Origin: Vulcanisaeta sp. JCM 16159
Lineage (GTDB): Archaea > Thermoproteota > Thermoprotei > Thermoproteales > Thermocladiaceae
Reading direction: 5' to 3'
DNA length: 64,000 nucleotides
NCBI RefSeq assembly: GCF_001316265.1
Contig: NZ_BBDN01000006.1
Location: 1 to 64,000, forward strand
This document shows positions 29,026-38,629 of this stretch, in pieces (position 1 is the first letter of the stretch; each line of letters starts with the position of its first letter). The position numbers were made by a program, and so were the translations under genes. The notes below the pieces were generated by a model. It saw nothing but the letters and a program-made list of their open reading frames with translations. It was not told where the DNA came from and ran no database searches.

Positions 29026-30222
29026 ATGATCGTGCGTATTAATCGGGAAATAACCCATTACGCAATAATAATATTCCTGATAACCTTTACTACCCGCGCA
29101 ACCAATAACATGATTGGGACAACCGCACCCCTACTTGCTAGGTATGACTTACTATTCCCCAACTACCTGGTTGGCTTTCTGGCATCGGCAGTTACTGCCG
29201 TAAATCTAGCGTCCATAGTATTTATAAACGCTAGATTACCTGGATCAACAAGGAGACTGCTCTTCATAGCCTCAAACGCATTAATAGTGGCTTTACTGCC
29301 CATGTACTTCCTAGCCAATTCACTTAGTATTTGGATTGTCTCAATACTCACGGGGTTTGCCTACGGCTTAATAATGCCCAACATACTCACATCAGCGAGT
29401 ATAGTCGGTGATCAACTTACTGCGGAGAGAATACTCGTACTCTACACGCTAGCCCTAAGCACTAGTCTTGTTGTCGGTCCATTATTCGAGACCTACCTAC
29501 TAACCCGCCTTGGTTATAGGTATGTATTCCTACTATTCATACCACTGGCAATACTCTCCCTAGCTTTATCATTCAAGGTAAGGTTCCCGCCAGACCCCAA
29601 GGAAACGAGGAGGGTAATTAATACGGGCAGGATACTCAGAAATAGGGGTTTAATATCGGCATTACTTGCGAATTCCACGTACAGTATACCCTTCGTGGTC
29701 TTCACAGCCTTTGTCGCCATTTACGCACAGAGTGTGTACCACGTTAGTAAGTACTTGGCCTACTTCTCATTCGTACCATTCTTCCTTACTTCCTTCCTTA
29801 CCAGGCTTTACCTAACCATTCACGTCCCAAGTAGCCTATTCAGGCCAATGCTGATCTCCATAGTATTAACCATGACAGGCATTACACTGCTTTACCTATC
29901 GCCTAACTACATGGTATTCACGATTTCAATGTCAATACTCGGCATACCCCACGGTTCGACATACCCACTCTCAACCTTAATGATTAGTAGGGGTACTAGT
30001 ATCGAGGAGAGGAACGCCGCGAATTCCTACTTCGCGGCGTTCCAGGGCGTTTTAGGAATAATAGTACCAGCACTATTCGGCATCTCAGCAGACCTAATAG
30101 GTATTAGGTTGTCAATGGCCCTGCTTTTAATACCTGTAATAACCATAGCCATTGCATTCACGAGATTTTACTTGAACTCAGGCCTTGAACAATTCAGACC
30201 TGGAATACCCTCCTCTCACTAA
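29026..30222 (+). CDS. MFS transporter
   Basis: 398 residues with 12 hydrophobic segments and a typical MFS pattern: an Arg/Pro-rich central loop (KVRFPPDPKETRRVINTG, about residues 183-200) and a second-half SRGTSIEERNAANSYFAA loop. Substrate not deducible. The end overlaps the convergent PGI/PMI gene by 29 bases. A TTTTTAAAC element lies upstream of the ATG. Confidence 0.8.
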   Translation: MIVRINREITHYAIIIFLITFTTRATNNMIGTTAPLLARYDLLFPNYLVGFLASAVTAVNLASIVFINARLPGSTRRLLFIASNALIVALLPMYFLANSLSIWIVSILTGFAYGLIMPNILTSASIVGDQLTAERILVLYTLALSTSLVVGPLFETYLLTRLGYRYVFLLFIPLAILSLALSFKVRFPPDPKETRRVINTGRILRNRGLISALLANSTYSIPFVVFTAFVAIYAQSVYHVSKYLAYFSFVPFFLTSFLTRLYLTIHVPSSLFRPMLISIVLTMTGITLLYLSPNYMVFTISMSILGIPHGSTYPLSTLMISRGTSIEERNAANSYFAAFQGVLGIIVPALFGISADLIGIRLSMALLLIPVITIAIAFTRFYLNSGLEQFRPGIPSSH

Positions 30223-31209
30223 GTAGGTTCTTAAGCCTATCAATTGGCTCCGTAGATACCGGTTCAACGCCCAGCAACTCCGCTAGGGCCAAGGTCACTA
30301 TTCCTAGGTAGGTCACACCGTACATCTCAGCCTCCAGTGGAGTCCTGCCCTCAAGCTTAACGATTATTGGCTCCGCCCCAAACGAGGATATTACGTTAAT
30401 GAGGACCTCCTCGTACAAGCCCTCATAGTCATTAGGCCCCATTATCGCAACATGCCTTAGGCCAACCTGCTTAGTCGTGACTGCGGCTATGTCATTATGA
30501 GCACCCTCAGGCACCACCGAAACCACCGAGTAGTACTTGGCGTTTTCGTTAAGGTCGTTCTTAAACCTAATACCAACACCACGTCTACTCTCCGTAACCC
30601 AAATCACGGGTATTGAACCTAACAACTGCCTGGCTAGGTTCACGGCATCATCAACATGCTTAAGGGCATTCTCAATCCCAGCAATACCACTCTCCAACTC
30701 ATTAGCCACTGAGCAATGCCGAACCTCTCAAGGATTATTAACGCCGGGTATAGCAGTGCTGGTAATCCATACCTGGGTGCTGAGGCCTTTGGTATTAGGA
30801 CAACGGGTACACCCTTACTGCCAAGTACTGCGCTTAATTTGCCGCCCGTCGTAATACCGATCACTGGGTATCCCCTGGATAGGGCCTCATTAGCACTCAT
30901 TATAGTCTCGGCAGTATTGCCCGAGTAACTGATGGCTATGACCAACGGCCTTGACAACCTCCTTGACAACCTCATGTTCTTACTCACGATTATGGGTACT
31001 CTACAATCCCAGAACCAGCACAGGTCATTGATTATGTCACCAACAACGCCACTACCACCCATACCAGTGATGACCACTGAATCTATTTCTTCATTGTAAT
31101 CTATGACCTTACCGTCGATGTTCAATCTAATGTTTCTTAAATTCATGGGAACGTTAAGTATTGACTCCCTTGCGAGTGATGGCCATCTTGGGTAGTCAAT
31201 TAGGTTCAT
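30194..31209 (-). CDS. Bifunctional phosphoglucose/phosphomannose isomerase (one frameshift)
   Basis: The first SIS domain has VVITGMGGSGVVGDIINDL and VIAISYSGNTAETIMSANEA. The second frame holds ESGIAGIENALKHVDDAVNL, AHNDIAAVTTKQVGLRHVAI and the C-terminal EAEMYGVTYLGIVTLALAEL. This is the PGI/PMI family first described in crenarchaea, which isomerises both glucose-6-P and mannose-6-P with fructose-6-P. About 320 residues. The break is near 30718. Convergent with an MFS gene. Confidence 0.92.
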
Positions 31210-31270
31210 TATGGATTATGAAGCTTAAACCTTTGTAAGCTTTAAGTACTGTGCAGTTAGTACATGGTTA

Positions 31271-33244
31271 GTGCTATTTAGGGTTGTCATAAATAGTGAT
31301 GTTGAGATTAGGAGGGAGTGGCCGTGGGATAGGGTATCGAGGGTTAAGGACAGGCTAAAGGAACTTGGCTTTAGGTGGAATGGTGAGTATTGGTCCGGTA
31401 AGGTTTACTCCGTCTCATTAATTAGGGAGTTGAAGGAATTACTCGAACTAACTAGCGAGGAGACCGAGAAATTGATGAAGACTATTCTAGTAAACTCATC
31501 AGGCGGTGTTATCGGTGTCGAGGATTTGGGGAGCCTCGGTTCTATACCAGTGATTGTGTGTTGGGTGAGGAGGGTGGTTTATTCATTGTTTCACTATCGT
31601 GCTTGGTCAGGGACTTTATTAAGAATGATAGGAACTATATAGGCAGTGTATCTTCATATGAAGAGTACGTTGATAAGGCTGTGGAGAACATTAGGCAGTT
31701 GCTCATTGGTAAGGCAGTGATTGGTGATATGGAGCTCGCACTGAAAAGAGCTCGGGAATTTGCCTTGGCTAATAATAAGTTGAGAGACTTGTTCATGAGG
31801 AGGATTGAGTGGTGGACCGCTAGGCTTGGCCTTGATACTGCTGAGCTTCACTTTCTGTCAAAGGAGCTTTATGAAAGGCTAATGGGGTTAACAATTCCGT
31901 ACTACATCACCGATAAGGAGGGAAACTTGAATAGGCGTGATCTGAGACTCGTACGTAAGGATGATGTTGTTAGAAATGATGGTAAGGTTATGATTAGATT
32001 CCCCGTATTCGTTAGGGATACCATCAGAGAATTACTGGTAAAGAGTGGTTATAAGGTTGTTGACTTACCATGGAGCCCGAGAGAGGTACAGGTCCCTAAG
32101 GACGAGGTAAAGCTCCTACCCTTCCAGGAGAGGGCCCTTGACGCTTGGCTGAGGCCGGTAAGAGGGGTACGATTGTCGTACCAACTGGCGGTGGTAAGAC
32201 ATTCATAGCCCTTAAAGCACTGGCCACGGTTAAGGTACCAGCGATAATACTCGTCATAACGGAGGAATTAATGAATCAGTGGTATGAGAGAGTAATGAAG
32301 TATCTGGGCATTAGGCCGGTAGGTTGGGTGGTGGTTTTGATGATGTTAGGGAGGTCACTGTGGCGATCTATAACTCGGCAGTTAATAGGATTGCGGAGAT
32401 AAGCAATAGGTTTGACATGGTTATATTTGATGAGGCGCACCACGTTCCTGCCGATACCTTTAAAGAGGTTGCGTTTAAGCTTAGGGCGCCCTTTAGGTTG
32501 GCTTTGTCTGCTACGCCGAGGAGGAGCGATAGTAATGAGCACTTGATCTTCCTGAGCGCCGGTGATATTGTTTACCAGGCTGATTATAGGGACATGGTTG
32601 AGGCTAAGTTGGTTGTTCCAGTTAGGCACTTTAGGATCTATGTTGACCTAACGCCTGAGGAGAGGAGGAGTTATGAGAAGGCTGGTGATAATGCCATTGT
32701 ACTGAGGAACATTGCGAGTATGGCGAGCGCCAAGATAGACGTTGCCAGGGAAATAGTGAAGGCGGAGGTTGGTATTGGTAGTAAGATTATTGTTTTTACG
32801 CAGTTAATAAGGCAGGCCGAGGAGTTATATAAGGTCCTTAAGGAGGAGTTGGGGCCTATCGTTGCATTGATAACCTCCAAGACAAGTGATAGGGACTCAA
32901 TATTCAGGGCCTTTGCTAGAGGTACGTATAAGGTTATTGTGACTACTACAGTCCTTGATGAGGGTATCGATGTGCCCGATGCGGATGTGGCGATCATCCT
33001 GTCGGGGACTGGTTCCCAGAGGCAGATGATTCAGAGGGTTGGACGTGTTGTAAGGGCTAGTGATGACAAGGTTGAGGCGAGGGTATATGAGGTAGTGGCT
33101 AGAAATACGATTGAGGAGGCCCTTAGTGAGGAGAGGCATGTTAAGGGTGAGGTCCTTGAGGTTGAATGCAGGAAATACTTGGCTGATGAGGTTAAGCGGT
33201 TGATAAGTCATGTAATTAGTAGTACACGGTTATTTACTCAATAA
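31271..33244 (+). CDS. xpb: XPB-like SF2 DNA helicase (frameshifted)
   Basis: Motif I PTGGGKTFIALKAL, motif II VIFDEAHH, motif III LSATPRRSD, motif V TTTVLDEGIDVPDADVAIIL and motif VI QMIQRVGRVVRASDD are visible. Before the helicase core lies a long N-terminal region of about 290 residues (starting RVVINSDVEIRREWPWDRVS) that includes a damage-recognition-like segment. Breaks near 31555, 32155 and 32335. About 655 residues. XPB unwinds or distorts DNA at lesions. The usual archaeal partner nuclease Bax1 is not adjacent. Confidence 0.9.
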
Positions 33245-33259
33245 TGACTATGGTAGTGG

Positions 33260-33268
33260 CTTATATAT
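33260..33268 (+). promoter_or_regulatory. TATA element for the small membrane-protein operon
   Basis: CTTATATAT lies about 25 bases before the GTG at 33289 and is the only clear TATA ahead of four closely packed genes. Confidence 0.5.
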
Positions 33269-33288
33269 TGGGTTGGTAATTAGTAATT

Positions 33289-33474
33289 GTGAAGTTCCTT
33301 GAGGAACTAATGAATATATTATTTCAGGAGTATGGGACTTTAATACTCACGGCCATTTCCATTGTACTTTCAATGACCGTGATAACCATGTATGTAGAGT
33401 TATTACGGAATAATATCGAAATAATCAGTGAACTTAACTCAATAATTAAATGGATTAATTCAGTGATTAGGTGA
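33289..33474 (+). CDS. Small single-TM protein, 61 aa
   Basis: A short amphipathic N-terminus is followed by one hydrophobic helix (TLILTAISIVLSMTVITMYV, about residues 17-36) and a charged C-terminal helix. GTG start at 33289 suits the TATA. First of four closely spaced genes for membrane-anchored proteins. No family recognised. Confidence 0.55.
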   Translation: MKFLEELMNILFQEYGTLILTAISIVLSMTVITMYVELLRNNIEIISELNSIIKWINSVIR

Positions 33475-33479
33475 TTACA

Positions 33480-33642
33480 TTGATTAGGTACATATTAACG
33501 TCAATACTCATATTGATGATATTTATGATTATAATCACTATAGAGGCTTCCTAATAAAAACGCTCTACTTAGTAAACTCCGTGAGTAATTATGCCATGGT
33601 GATCATTAATGGCACTCGCAGACTCCTTGGTATTCCCTGACC
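33480..33642 (+). CDS. Small membrane-anchored protein (one frameshift)
   Basis: From TTG 33480 the frame reads a hydrophobic helix LIRYILTSILILMIFMIIIT. A one-base shift near 33542 continues it as YRGFLIKTLYLVNSVSNYAM and VIINGTRRLLGIP, ending at TGA 33642. About 54 residues, with a pilin-like N-terminal helix. It overlaps the next gene by about 34 bases. The existence of the gene is uncertain because it needs both a TTG start and a frameshift. Confidence 0.35.
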
Positions 33643-33917
33643 TACTAATCTCAATAATGCTAATAGTCGCAATATTCATCCTCACCATATACCTAACAAA
33701 CCAACTACTGAGGTTATCGATTATCGACTACAGAGCAACGATGGGAACTTACCTATTCACGGAATGCCAATTAGGTAATTTCACCGGCAATATGTATCTA
33801 GACCATGTCATAATAACGAATAAAGTTACAATGGATAATTACTTAGTCATGTGCCCGAGGATATTAAGTAATGGTTCGCAGCTTGAGGTTAACGTGTACG
33901 TGGCATACGTAAGGTGA
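33609..33917 (+). CDS. Membrane-anchored small protein, 102 aa
   Basis: A short N-terminus (MALADSLVFP) leads into one hydrophobic helix (DLLISIMLIVAIFILTIYLT) and an outside domain of about 65 residues with two Cys and two N-glycosylation sequons (NFT, NGS). The layout recalls minor pilins or archaellum FlaF/FlaG-type proteins but no family match is claimed. It is third of four closely packed genes. Confidence 0.55.
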   Translation: MALADSLVFPDLLISIMLIVAIFILTIYLTNQLLRLSIIDYRATMGTYLFTECQLGNFTGNMYLDHVIITNKVTMDNYLVMCPRILSNGSQLEVNVYVAYVR

Positions 33918-33923
33918 TAATGA

Positions 33924-34724
33924 ATGATCTATAAGTCATTATTGTCAATAATCATAACATTACTGGTTATAATCGTACTAACTACATACTTAATAAGTTA
34001 TGTGAATGATGAGACGTCGAGAGCATTAACCCTCGAGAATACCTACCTATTATCCATAAACGTGTTTAAGCAATTAAATAATACGTTACCGCAGATACTA
34101 CACAACGATGCATGCCAAGTTATTGTAAACCCCATGAATTACTCATGCAACGCCCTTGCTGAGAACCTAACGAATACATTAAATGATACTCTCAACACAA
34201 TTAGTAATGGGACTGGGTATGCCGTAAGGTACGAAATAATTAATTATGAGATTTACGGCAAGGATAATGAGACCGTGTACAGCGCAATCATCCAGGCAAC
34301 CACTCAATCTAATAATATTAGGGGGACCGTCGTTGTTACATATCCATTCAATTTATGCTACTATGCACAGGTAATTAATGGCATCGCCAGCGGCATGAAA
34401 ACCAACGTGACTATCCAAGCCAATAATATAACAGAGGCCGTGCGAGACATTAATAGGTACCTAGCGGGTAAAGTTAATCATGAACCCAACAATATAAACA
34501 TAACGCTTTACTATGTTGGTGTTTTTCAAATGATTAGGCAGGCACATAATTATACAGTTTATAAGGGTACAATAGATTATACATTATATGCATCACCAAG
34601 CATCAGACTATGTAATGTAGTGACTGTAATAAATGGTAATTTTCACGTGGTGGTGTTAATTAATATGTTCGTGAATAATACGTATTATTTCACGGTTAAT
34701 GGTATAATTAATAATGAGCAGTGA
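33924..34724 (+). CDS. Membrane-anchored, sequon-rich surface protein, 266 aa
   Basis: One N-terminal hydrophobic helix (LLSIIITLLVIIVLTTYLIS) is followed by a 235-residue extracellular domain holding about eleven N-x-S/T sequons (NNT, NYS, NLT, NDT, NGT, NET, NVT, NIT, NIT, NYT, NNT) and four Cys. It is almost certainly outside the cell and heavily glycosylated. Seven bases separate it from the gene before it. Pseudopilin, adhesin or a pilus-tip protein are all possible; I do not recognise the family. Confidence 0.7.
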   Translation: MIYKSLLSIIITLLVIIVLTTYLISYVNDETSRALTLENTYLLSINVFKQLNNTLPQILHNDACQVIVNPMNYSCNALAENLTNTLNDTLNTISNGTGYAVRYEIINYEIYGKDNETVYSAIIQATTQSNNIRGTVVVTYPFNLCYYAQVINGIASGMKTNVTIQANNITEAVRDINRYLAGKVNHEPNNINITLYYVGVFQMIRQAHNYTVYKGTIDYTLYASPSIRLCNVVTVINGNFHVVVLINMFVNNTYYFTVNGIINNEQ

Positions 34725-34784
34725 TTTCCACGAACTTTAAAGACTTGGCTAATGCATTTAAATGATTGAATATGAACCTTACTC

Positions 34785-35825
34785 GTGATTGATGAAATTA
34801 TTGGAATTAATATAAGGAGTGTCCTAGTGATTGGTATTGGCGGTGGGGGTGATGTTGTTGGTTCAACAATTACCTATAGTCTGGCCATTAATGAGGATAA
34901 GAACGCCGTACTCGGTGCCGTGCTTTGGGAAAGGTATGTGAACGATATTGTACCAGGGCCCATCAGAATTCAGGAGCTTAAAAATGCTGAAGCAATTGGT
35001 AATTACCTGGCCATTGTTAATGGAGACACCTACGCAGTTAGGGAGGGTAAGCACGTTATTCCTCAAATAGCCAATGTACTAAGTGTAATTAAGGATGATG
35101 GATTGGGAATAAGCATCTCAGGGTCTGTAAATAACGTGGCTAAGGAACTTAGCGACTACGTGAATAAATATGGCATTGATGTGATAGGCATAGACGTCGG
35201 CGGTGATGTGCTTGCCTTAGGTAATGAAGATGGACTCTACAGCCCACTTACGGATAGTTACTCAGTCGCTGTCTTAAGTAAGGTTCAGGAAATCACGGGT
35301 GTCCCGACAATACTCGGTATTACGGGCCCTGGCGTAGACGGGGAGTTAGATAGGGACTATGTATTAACAAGAATAAGCCAATTAGCCAGCAAGGGCGCAT
35401 TTCTGGGTGCCTATGGGCCGACGAGGGATGACTTAGCGATACTCGAGGACATACTCAATAGGGCAATAACCGAGGCCAGTGCCTTAGTTTTTAAGGCCGC
35501 AAGGGGCCATTATGGGAATGTTAGCATAAGGGGGAACACCAGGTACGTTAGGTTGGACATATCATCATCAATAACTTACTACCTGGACCTAAAGAAGGCA
35601 ATGAACGACCTACCACTGGCTAACCTTATAATTAATGCAAAGGATCCTTGGGATGCCATGAAGATACTAAATAGCAGGGGAGTAATGACCGAACTGAACT
35701 TTGAAGAAGAGGTTTATAGGTATTACAGGACTAGGTTAAAGATACCAAGTCCCGAAGAGACCTACCTAATGATTAAGGAAATAAAGGGTAGGTTAAGGTC
35801 GCAGTCGCAATTGGTAGATAGGTAA
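34785..35825 (+). CDS. DUF1152 family protein
   Basis: The 346-residue protein begins with a Gly-rich loop (VLVIGIGGGGDVVGSTITYS). It later shows IGIDVGGDVLALGNEDG and ILGITGPGVDGELDRDY, landmarks of the archaeal DUF1152 family, whose members look like nucleotide- or sugar-binding Rossmann-type proteins. The function is unknown. GTG at 34785 is used, with a TATA-like CATTTAAATG about 28 bases upstream. Confidence 0.8.
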   Translation: MIDEIIGINIRSVLVIGIGGGGDVVGSTITYSLAINEDKNAVLGAVLWERYVNDIVPGPIRIQELKNAEAIGNYLAIVNGDTYAVREGKHVIPQIANVLSVIKDDGLGISISGSVNNVAKELSDYVNKYGIDVIGIDVGGDVLALGNEDGLYSPLTDSYSVAVLSKVQEITGVPTILGITGPGVDGELDRDYVLTRISQLASKGAFLGAYGPTRDDLAILEDILNRAITEASALVFKAARGHYGNVSIRGNTRYVRLDISSSITYYLDLKKAMNDLPLANLIINAKDPWDAMKILNSRGVMTELNFEEEVYRYYRTRLKIPSPEETYLMIKEIKGRLRSQSQLVDR

Positions 35826-35827
35826 AC

Positions 35828-35880
35828 TCAGTCTGCGGTACTCATCATTTGATACCTTCAGGTAAGGGCGTGTTCCTCAC
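35828..35880 (-). ncRNA. Box C/D guide RNA after the DUF1152 gene
   Basis: Read on the minus strand: C box GTGAGGA (one mismatch), 12-base spacer ACACGCCCTTAC, D' box CTGA, nine bases, C' box ATGATGA (perfect), 10-base spacer GTACCGCAGA and D box CTGA. Two perfect CTGA boxes with a perfect C' in a 50-base intergenic gap are unlikely by chance. The wider D'-C' gap and changed C box make it less regular than the other two. It starts two bases after the DUF1152 stop codon, on the opposite strand. Confidence 0.6.
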
Positions 35881-35915
35881 CACCCTTAATTAATAATACC
35901 TAGTAATTTAAGTCA

Positions 35916-36394
35916 TTAATCGCCAGCCTCCTCATAGAATAATGCGTAGTCCTTCTCGGCTTCGCGGAGTAATTGAAGCTGCGATATTCTTTCCTCAGCC
36001 TTCCTATACATACTTGCAAATTCCATAATCCTAGCAGCCACGTCGTCAGACTTACTAAAGTTTACAGGGTTATATAGAAGCTTCTTTCTATCATTACCCT
36101 TAACACTCACTACATAACCTTCGACAACGCCGGACGTGGGTATTTTACCCAACTCACCACCCTCGCCTCTTATTAGGAATACATAGCCCTTGCGAGAACC
36201 ATCGTTGAAGGTTATCCTAACGAGAACCAGCGCTATGTGAAATTCCCTGAGTATGTTTGTGATCACGTCCCTATACCTCTCATACTCACGCACATAGGGC
36301 AGCCTCTCAATGAGGGATAAATCATCCCTATTTAAGTCATTGAGGAGCTCATTGAGCATGTCCATGACATTCCTACCAGTGTTTAAGACCTCCA
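35916..36394 (-). CDS. Hypothetical coiled-coil-ended protein, about 160 aa
   Basis: The frame is open to 36569, but the ATG at 36394 (MEVLNTGRNVMDMLNELLND) is preferred because the extension overlaps the divergent gene at 36534. The protein has a helical N-terminus, a beta-rich middle (IALVLVRITFNDGSRKGYVF) and a C-terminal coiled coil (MYRKAEERISQLQLLREAEK). No family recognised. Confidence 0.5.
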
Positions 36395-36533
36395 TCAAAT
36401 TTGAATAATGCTTAGTTAAAAAATAAGCATTACCTAACCCGCAGTATCCCTGTTTATCATTGGGAATACTTATGATTGCCTTATAGTGAGATGGCAGATA
36501 AGATATATTTAGTGGTATGGCGATAGCATTTGG

Positions 36534-36857
36534 ATGAGCAATTTGAATAAGCGAGTGTATGAATTGCATGGCAGAGTGATGAGTGAGTTCATGGGTGGTA
36601 AATGCTATGATATTGATGAACCATCAGTGATCAGTTGCATTAAGGACGCATTGGCGAGTATTGGACTTAGTGTTAAGGATTTGATATTCTTCGATATAGA
36701 TGGTAATATCGTTAAGGACCTAGGCAGCGCTAGATACGTGAGGGTCACAGCAACAATCGATGACGTTAGTGGTGAACAAATATTTACCTTTGCCTTGCTT
36801 AAGTTCAGGAATAAGTATAGAGTTCTTTATCTTCAATCAGCAATAAAGGAGGAATAA
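36534..36857 (+). CDS. Hypothetical protein, 107 aa
   Basis: Soluble alpha/beta protein (VSVKDLIFFDIDGNIVKDL-like middle, then beta strands YVRVTATIDDV and YRVLYLQSAI). Its ATG lies about 27 bases after a GATATATTTA element, good spacing for a leaderless gene. Divergent from the preceding hypothetical. No family recognised. Confidence 0.6.
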   Translation: MSNLNKRVYELHGRVMSEFMGGKCYDIDEPSVISCIKDALASIGLSVKDLIFFDIDGNIVKDLGSARYVRVTATIDDVSGEQIFTFALLKFRNKYRVLYLQSAIKEE

Positions 36858-36912
36858 AGAATTCCATTGTATGTTTAAATTCAAATCCTAAGACTTAGTT
36901 AAAAACTAAGAA

Positions 36913-37886
36913 TTACGGTGAATATTCAACCAATCTATCAAGCATTTGTATCCTCTTTGCTGGGTGTGGGTGCGTCATGAACAGCTCCTCCCAAATTGAC
37001 GGCTTATAATGCTCCAATACTCTATTAAATCATCAACATTACTCTCAATATACTCAGTACTGACTGGCGATGCGAAGAATAGCATCCTCAATGTGCCATT
37101 CGTAGTCCTCTTCACCACGTTTGGATCCATGTAAAGCGTTATCTTTGCAAGGGCCCTCTGTAGGTTACGGGCGCCATTCTCCACGGTCAATGCGCCGTTA
37201 ATATCCGCGTAGGCCTCCCTCAACCTATTTATATATAAGACAAATAACTGGAATAGGAAGCTGATGGCAATTAACACCAAACCTACCAGGAGCAGTAGTC
37301 CTCCATTGTTATCCCTACCCTCAGACCAACCTCCCCACCAACCACCCCACCAGAGTGACCAACCAAGCCAGTAAATGACCGTGGGCAGTAAACCAACGGC
37401 CATTAAGACCTCCACATCCCTATGCCTTAGGTGGCCAATCTCATGGCCAAGGACGGCCTTCAACTCACCAGGCTTCAGTATCTTCAGTAGGGGCAGTGTT
37501 ATCGCAACCCTCCTACCGGCTATTGGACTTCCATAGGCGAAGGCGTTGGGGAACGGTACATCGGCTATGTAGACCTTGGGCACATCCTTAAAGCCATTAG
37601 CCCTTGCAACGTCGGCAACCATGTCATAGACCCAGCCATAGGTTGGGTCATCAGGCTTAACCTCGTGAGCCCTATACATGACATTAATCAAAAATGGGCC
37701 AATCAACCACTGGAACAGCGTTAGGAAAAACGCCATAACAACTAAACTAGTGACAAGCGCAATACCGCCTATCGACCCTCCCGTCAACCACCACATGATG
37801 CCGTACGTAAACGCAGCGCCCAGTAGTAATATTGCTATTATCGCAAGTGACATCTTCAACCTAAACACCAGTAATGCCTTGTTCAT
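36913..37886 (-). CDS. htpX: HtpX-like M48 membrane metalloprotease (one frameshift)
   Basis: Two N-terminal helices are followed by PFPNAFAYGSPIAGRRVAIT, the zinc motif HEIGHLRHRD (H-E-x-x-H), a Trp/Gly-rich membrane segment, NRLREAYADINGA with the third zinc ligand, and, after a shift near 37010, MTHPHPAKRIQMLDRL at the C-terminus. About 320 residues. It degrades misfolded membrane proteins. ATG 37886 is chosen over the longer frame because it gives the usual short N-terminus. Confidence 0.9.
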
Positions 37887-37932
37887 ACAAGGCGAAAACC
37901 ACGGTATTAATTTTAAACCTAACTCACGTACA

Positions 37933-38629
37933 TTACATAGACCCAATTATAAACCTCGCATCGGCTGCGTACGCGCCCTTACCCCTCTCAAGCACAATGA
38001 CTGGGTTTAGGTCGGCCTCAACAATGTTTGGGTTATCGGATAGGAGTTCTGAGAATTTCGTTATTATGTATATGACCGCCTCCTCATCCCTCACGGGCAT
38101 GTTCCTATAACCATTGAAGAGCCTATACCCCTTTATCTCCCTCACCATTGCCCTGGCATCCTCCTCGGTGATAGGCACAATCCTAAAGCTCACGTCCTGC
38201 AGTACCTCGACCATTACTCCACCGAGCCGAAGCTATTACATGGCCAAAAATTGGGTCCTTGGTTGCGCCAATTATCGTCTCTAGACCCTCAGGCACCATT
38301 CTCTGTAGCAGGAAGCCGCTAATCCTGGCATACGGCGCCTTTTCCTTAATATTATTCCTGATCTTCTCACAGGCGTTTTTGAGCTCGTCATCGCTGTTTA
38401 TATTGAGTATAACACCACCAACATCGGATTTATGGATTATATCTGGGGAAACGACCTTGAGTACCGCTGGGTAACCAATGTCCTTAACCACCTTGAGCGC
38501 CTCATCAACATCCTGAACCAGTGCGAAGTCAGGTACGGGTATGTTATACTGCCTAAGCAACTCAAAGGACTCATGCTCGAGTAGTTTATACCTACCCTCC
38601 TCAAGGGCCTTCGCAATTATTGGGTTCAT
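37933..38629 (-). CDS. ADP-forming acyl-CoA synthetase, beta subunit (one frameshift)
   Basis: An ATP-grasp subunit: NIPVPDFALVQDVDEALKVV, PAVLKVVSPDIIHKSDVGGV, LLQRMVPEGLETIIGATKDP, then after a break near 38210 GLGGVMVEVLQDVSFRIVPI and DLNPVIVLERG. Its ATG overlaps the alpha-subunit stop (ATGA). With the alpha subunit it converts acetyl- or other acyl-CoA plus ADP and phosphate to the acid, CoA and ATP, an energy-saving step of peptide and sugar fermentation in archaea. Confidence 0.9.
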
